NCBI GenBank assembly: GCA_022402525.1
Contig: JAKRSB010000095.1
Location: 118,096 to 182,095, forward strand
Length of the DNA stretch: 64,000 nucleotides
Reading direction: 5' to 3'
DNA from: Thermosynechococcaceae cyanobacterium MS004
GTDB taxonomy: Bacteria; Cyanobacteriota; Cyanobacteriia; Thermosynechococcales; Thermosynechococcaceae
Shown here piece by piece: positions 62,021 to 64,000 of the stretch. Every line of letters starts with the position of its first letter. Position 1 is the stretch's first letter. Below the pieces are notes generated by a model, which saw only the letters and a program-made list of their open reading frames with translations, searched no databases and had not been told where the DNA came from. The position numbers and the translations under genes were made by a program.

Positions 62021-63871
62021 TTGCGCGATCGCTACCTCACCTGGATTGATCACCTCATCGAACAAGTTCTCAAGGGGCAGCTACCCTCCAAGGAACAGGT
62101 GTATCGCCAGCTAGCCCAAGAGCTAGAACCCGAAACCGGGGAAATTTTTGAGCAGTGTCTCCAGGAGCGAATCTCAGCCCTTCAAAGTCGCCTGGATACA
62201 GCCACGGATGAGCTCAAGCAGGCAAAGGCAACGCGCAGCCTCAGAGCCATCAAGACCCTCCAGGGCGAGTGGCAACGCTACCAAAAGGAACAGGGCACTG
62301 CCACTGCGATCGCCACTGCCGCTCAGCGTTTACTGTCCGCCGAACTCGATCAGCGCTTTGTGGCTTGGGTTGGCGTTCTGGATGCTAATCAAGTCCAGCC
62401 TCTCACCCTAGAACAGCTCAAACAGCTCGCCGCGACCCTCAGCCAGACTGCGGCCATTATGGGCAACCCCAACCCGGATCTCCAGCAGCTAATTTCGGGC
62501 ATTCGGTCGGGAATTGCCTCATGGCGGACTGTGGAGCCGCACCTGATCGGCTGGATGTATGAGCAAGGGCAAAATCTAGGCTTTGAGGGTATCCCAGGAC
62601 AGCGGGGTCCTTGGCGTTTTTGGTCGCAGCAGGTGAGCAGTCCGCTCCTGCGATCGCTTTTTCAAGGACTCTCCCTCAACCAGCCTATGGCGGAAAGCCT
62701 GGGTCGTCAGGAGCATTCTCTTCAGGATTGGGTCGATCTTGCTCTCACCCTACAGCTCACTCAGCGCGGCTTGGTCAATTGGTTTGAGCAGCAGCCCTAC
62801 GACTCTAAGTGGGGGACTCAACAGGCGATCGCGACCTTCCTATCCTTTGCCGTACTGTGGGGTCAGCTCTCCGCAGGTGTTGCCCAAGGTACTGTTCAGC
62901 CAGAGCTAGACCGCGAAGATTTAGGTCAGGGCTGCTTTCAAATGGCCCTTCAGATCCTGCGCTCTTTCACCCAGAAGTCTTACTTTCCGATGTATGGCGG
63001 CGTTTTTGCCCTACTGTCTGGCAGGTATCTTCAGGATGCGCTCAACTACCTAGATGCCCCACTTCGTCAAGCAGAAGGCACCCAAGAAAAAGCGCGAATG
63101 CTCACCCTCTTAGGCTACTCTCAGCGTGCGCTGGGGCAGGTAGACCAGGCGATCGCTTTTCATCAGCAGGCCCTAGAGATAGCTCAAGTAGCCGCCGATA
63201 CCCCCTGCGAAATTGCCAACCTCAACCACCTGAGCCGCACCTACCTTGCCCAAAAGCGCTTTAGCGAGGCGGTCAGCTACAGTCAACGGGCACTCATTCT
63301 GGCCCGACAGCGGGGTGATCGATTAGGGGAAGCTAACGCCCTCACCAATCTAGGCTACGCCCAGATCCTCACCGCCCAGCAAATTGAGCACCTGATTCCC
63401 GAAGCATCAGAAACCGCTATCGGCTACCTCAAAGAAGGCTTGCGTCTGTCAGAGCAATTGGGCGATCGCCAAAGCCAAGCGCTTTGCTTCAATAGCCTGG
63501 GCATCGCCTACGGACTCCTAGAACAGCCCATAGAGGCCATTCCCTATCTCCAGCAGGGACTGCAGGCCGCTCAACGATCCGGCGACCTCTACCTCCAAGG
63601 CTTGAACTGGGCTTACCTTGCCGAGAACTACTACCGGACGGGCGATCGAACCCAGGCGATCTCCGCCGCAATTCTTGGGCTCTACGGACTAGAGCAAATC
63701 CAGGCTCCCGAACAAAGCCAACCCAAAGGACTTCTCGCCGTTCTGCGCGGACAGTTAGGCCCCGACCACTTTCAAGAAGCAATCGTTCAATGCCGTACCC
63801 GCCTCCTTCCGCTGATCGGCGTAGACGGATTGGATCACGTCCTGCAGCTCATTGAGCCAGAGCCGAATTAG
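62021..63871 (+). CDS. Large tetratricopeptide-repeat protein
   Basis: This 616-residue protein has an N-terminal helical region (TWIDHLIEQVLKGQLPSKEQ, then a coiled coil ERISALQSRLDTATDELKQA). The middle part is GIASWRTVEPHLIGWMYEQG. From about residue 350, at least six TPRs of 40-residue type follow (LLGYSQRALGQVDQAIAFHQ, ANLNHLSRTYLAQKRFSEAV, EANALTNLGYAQILTA, CFNSLGIAYGLLEQPIEAIP). The start is TTG 62021 with AAGAGGG seven bases upstream. No enzyme motif was noted. It likely serves as a scaffold. Confidence 0.82.
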   Translation: MRDRYLTWIDHLIEQVLKGQLPSKEQVYRQLAQELEPETGEIFEQCLQERISALQSRLDTATDELKQAKATRSLRAIKTLQGEWQRYQKEQGTATAIATAAQRLLSAELDQRFVAWVGVLDANQVQPLTLEQLKQLAATLSQTAAIMGNPNPDLQQLISGIRSGIASWRTVEPHLIGWMYEQGQNLGFEGIPGQRGPWRFWSQQVSSPLLRSLFQGLSLNQPMAESLGRQEHSLQDWVDLALTLQLTQRGLVNWFEQQPYDSKWGTQQAIATFLSFAVLWGQLSAGVAQGTVQPELDREDLGQGCFQMALQILRSFTQKSYFPMYGGVFALLSGRYLQDALNYLDAPLRQAEGTQEKARMLTLLGYSQRALGQVDQAIAFHQQALEIAQVAADTPCEIANLNHLSRTYLAQKRFSEAVSYSQRALILARQRGDRLGEANALTNLGYAQILTAQQIEHLIPEASETAIGYLKEGLRLSEQLGDRQSQALCFNSLGIAYGLLEQPIEAIPYLQQGLQAAQRSGDLYLQGLNWAYLAENYYRTGDRTQAISAAILGLYGLEQIQAPEQSQPKGLLAVLRGQLGPDHFQEAIVQCRTRLLPLIGVDGLDHVLQLIEPEPN

Positions 63872-63953
63872 CTAGAACAAATTAGCTAGAGCCGAATTAG
63901 CTAGAGCCGAATTAGCCCCTACTCCTCCACAAAAAAGTTTTTTCACCCAGGTG
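63872..63953. repeat. ATTAGCTAGA tandem words after the TPR gene
   Basis: AATTAGCTAGA-type units repeat four times at 63868-63916, including an exact AGCTAGAGCCGAATT pair. They begin in the last codons of the TPR gene. Confidence 0.7.
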
Positions 63954-63982
63954 TTGACAAGACCAATTAAGTTCGTTATATT
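63954..63982 (+). promoter_or_regulatory. Near-consensus sigma-70 promoter at the right edge
   Basis: TTGACA (63954-63959) and TATATT (63977-63982) are separated by exactly 17 bases. It points rightward, out of the window. Such strength is typical of stable RNA or highly expressed genes, but the target is not visible. Confidence 0.8.
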
Positions 63983-64000
63983 CATAAAGCGCTCGAAACG

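Overview
The window is chromosomal DNA from a cyanobacterium. Direct evidence: genes for subunits of photosystem II (psbE, psbF, psbL, psbJ, psb30, psbQ), photosystem I (psaI) and cytochrome b6f (petG, petM); the photosynthesis accessory genes ycf48, rubA, hli and a PSI accumulation factor; cyanobacterial-type gshA, desB and sigF; and very frequent HIP1 octamers (GCGATCGC) inside and between genes. GC content is moderate, near 50% by eye. Species cannot be fixed; a Leptolyngbya-like, Synechococcales or Oscillatoriales lineage is only a guess.

Layout. 0.3-7 kb: petG, a metallophosphoesterase, lnt, an IS4-family transposase remnant, the K+ uptake pair ktrB-ktrA, and era. 7-16.9 kb: a vanadium haloperoxidase-like protein with all expected vanadate ligands, a VOC protein, trmL, gshA, a lone OppB/DppB-type permease, apt, the cyanobacterial DUF3038/DUF4335 pair, and aroB. 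17-26 kb: small membrane or secreted unknowns, pyrE, a J-domain/pentapeptide fusion, then a less conserved stretch (YcxB-like, b561-like cytochrome, PF14907-type nucleotidyltransferase, divergent aldehyde dehydrogenase) separated by long structured intergenic DNA. 26-34 kb: TPR protein, a MITE-like element, ilvA, CAP-domain protein, cupredoxin-like protein, malQ, a ThiO-like amino-acid oxidase, psbQ. 34-42.6 kb: DUF2993, a membrane unknown, an M23 peptidase and a VanY-type carboxypeptidase facing away from each other, psb30, sigF, and a lumenal pentapeptide protein. 42.6-45.5 kb: a mobile or degenerate patch with three palindromic REP copies, a REP-associated tyrosine transposase (RAYT), a partial duplicate of it, an Rpn/DUF2887 nuclease, a truncated zinc-peptidase fragment and a pentapeptide gene. 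45.5-51.4 kb: an RluA-family protein lacking the usual catalytic Asp, desB, flavin reductase, PSI accumulation factor, rpsF. 51.8-55.6 kb: photosynthesis cluster hli, psaI, psbJLFE-ycf48-rubA, petM. 55.7-58.8 kb: cobG-cobH-cobI reading leftward behind a cobalamin riboswitch. 58.9-64 kb: DCC-family protein, rdgB, cysH, a large TPR protein, and a consensus promoter aimed out of the right edge.

Functional links. rubA-ycf48-psbEFLJ reads as one direction of PSII assembly genes and meets psaI at a shared bidirectional terminator. The cob genes overlap by a few bases, so they are probably co-transcribed and coupled under B12 control. ktrB and ktrA are the pore and RCK regulator of one transporter.

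No CRISPR array, rRNA, tRNA, prophage or obvious defence island was found. The main unusual signals are the REP/RAYT patch, a hairpin-bearing MITE-like element with a relative 10 kb away, widespread 13-26 bp tandem duplications at gene borders, and the HRLG variant of the pseudouridine synthase motif.
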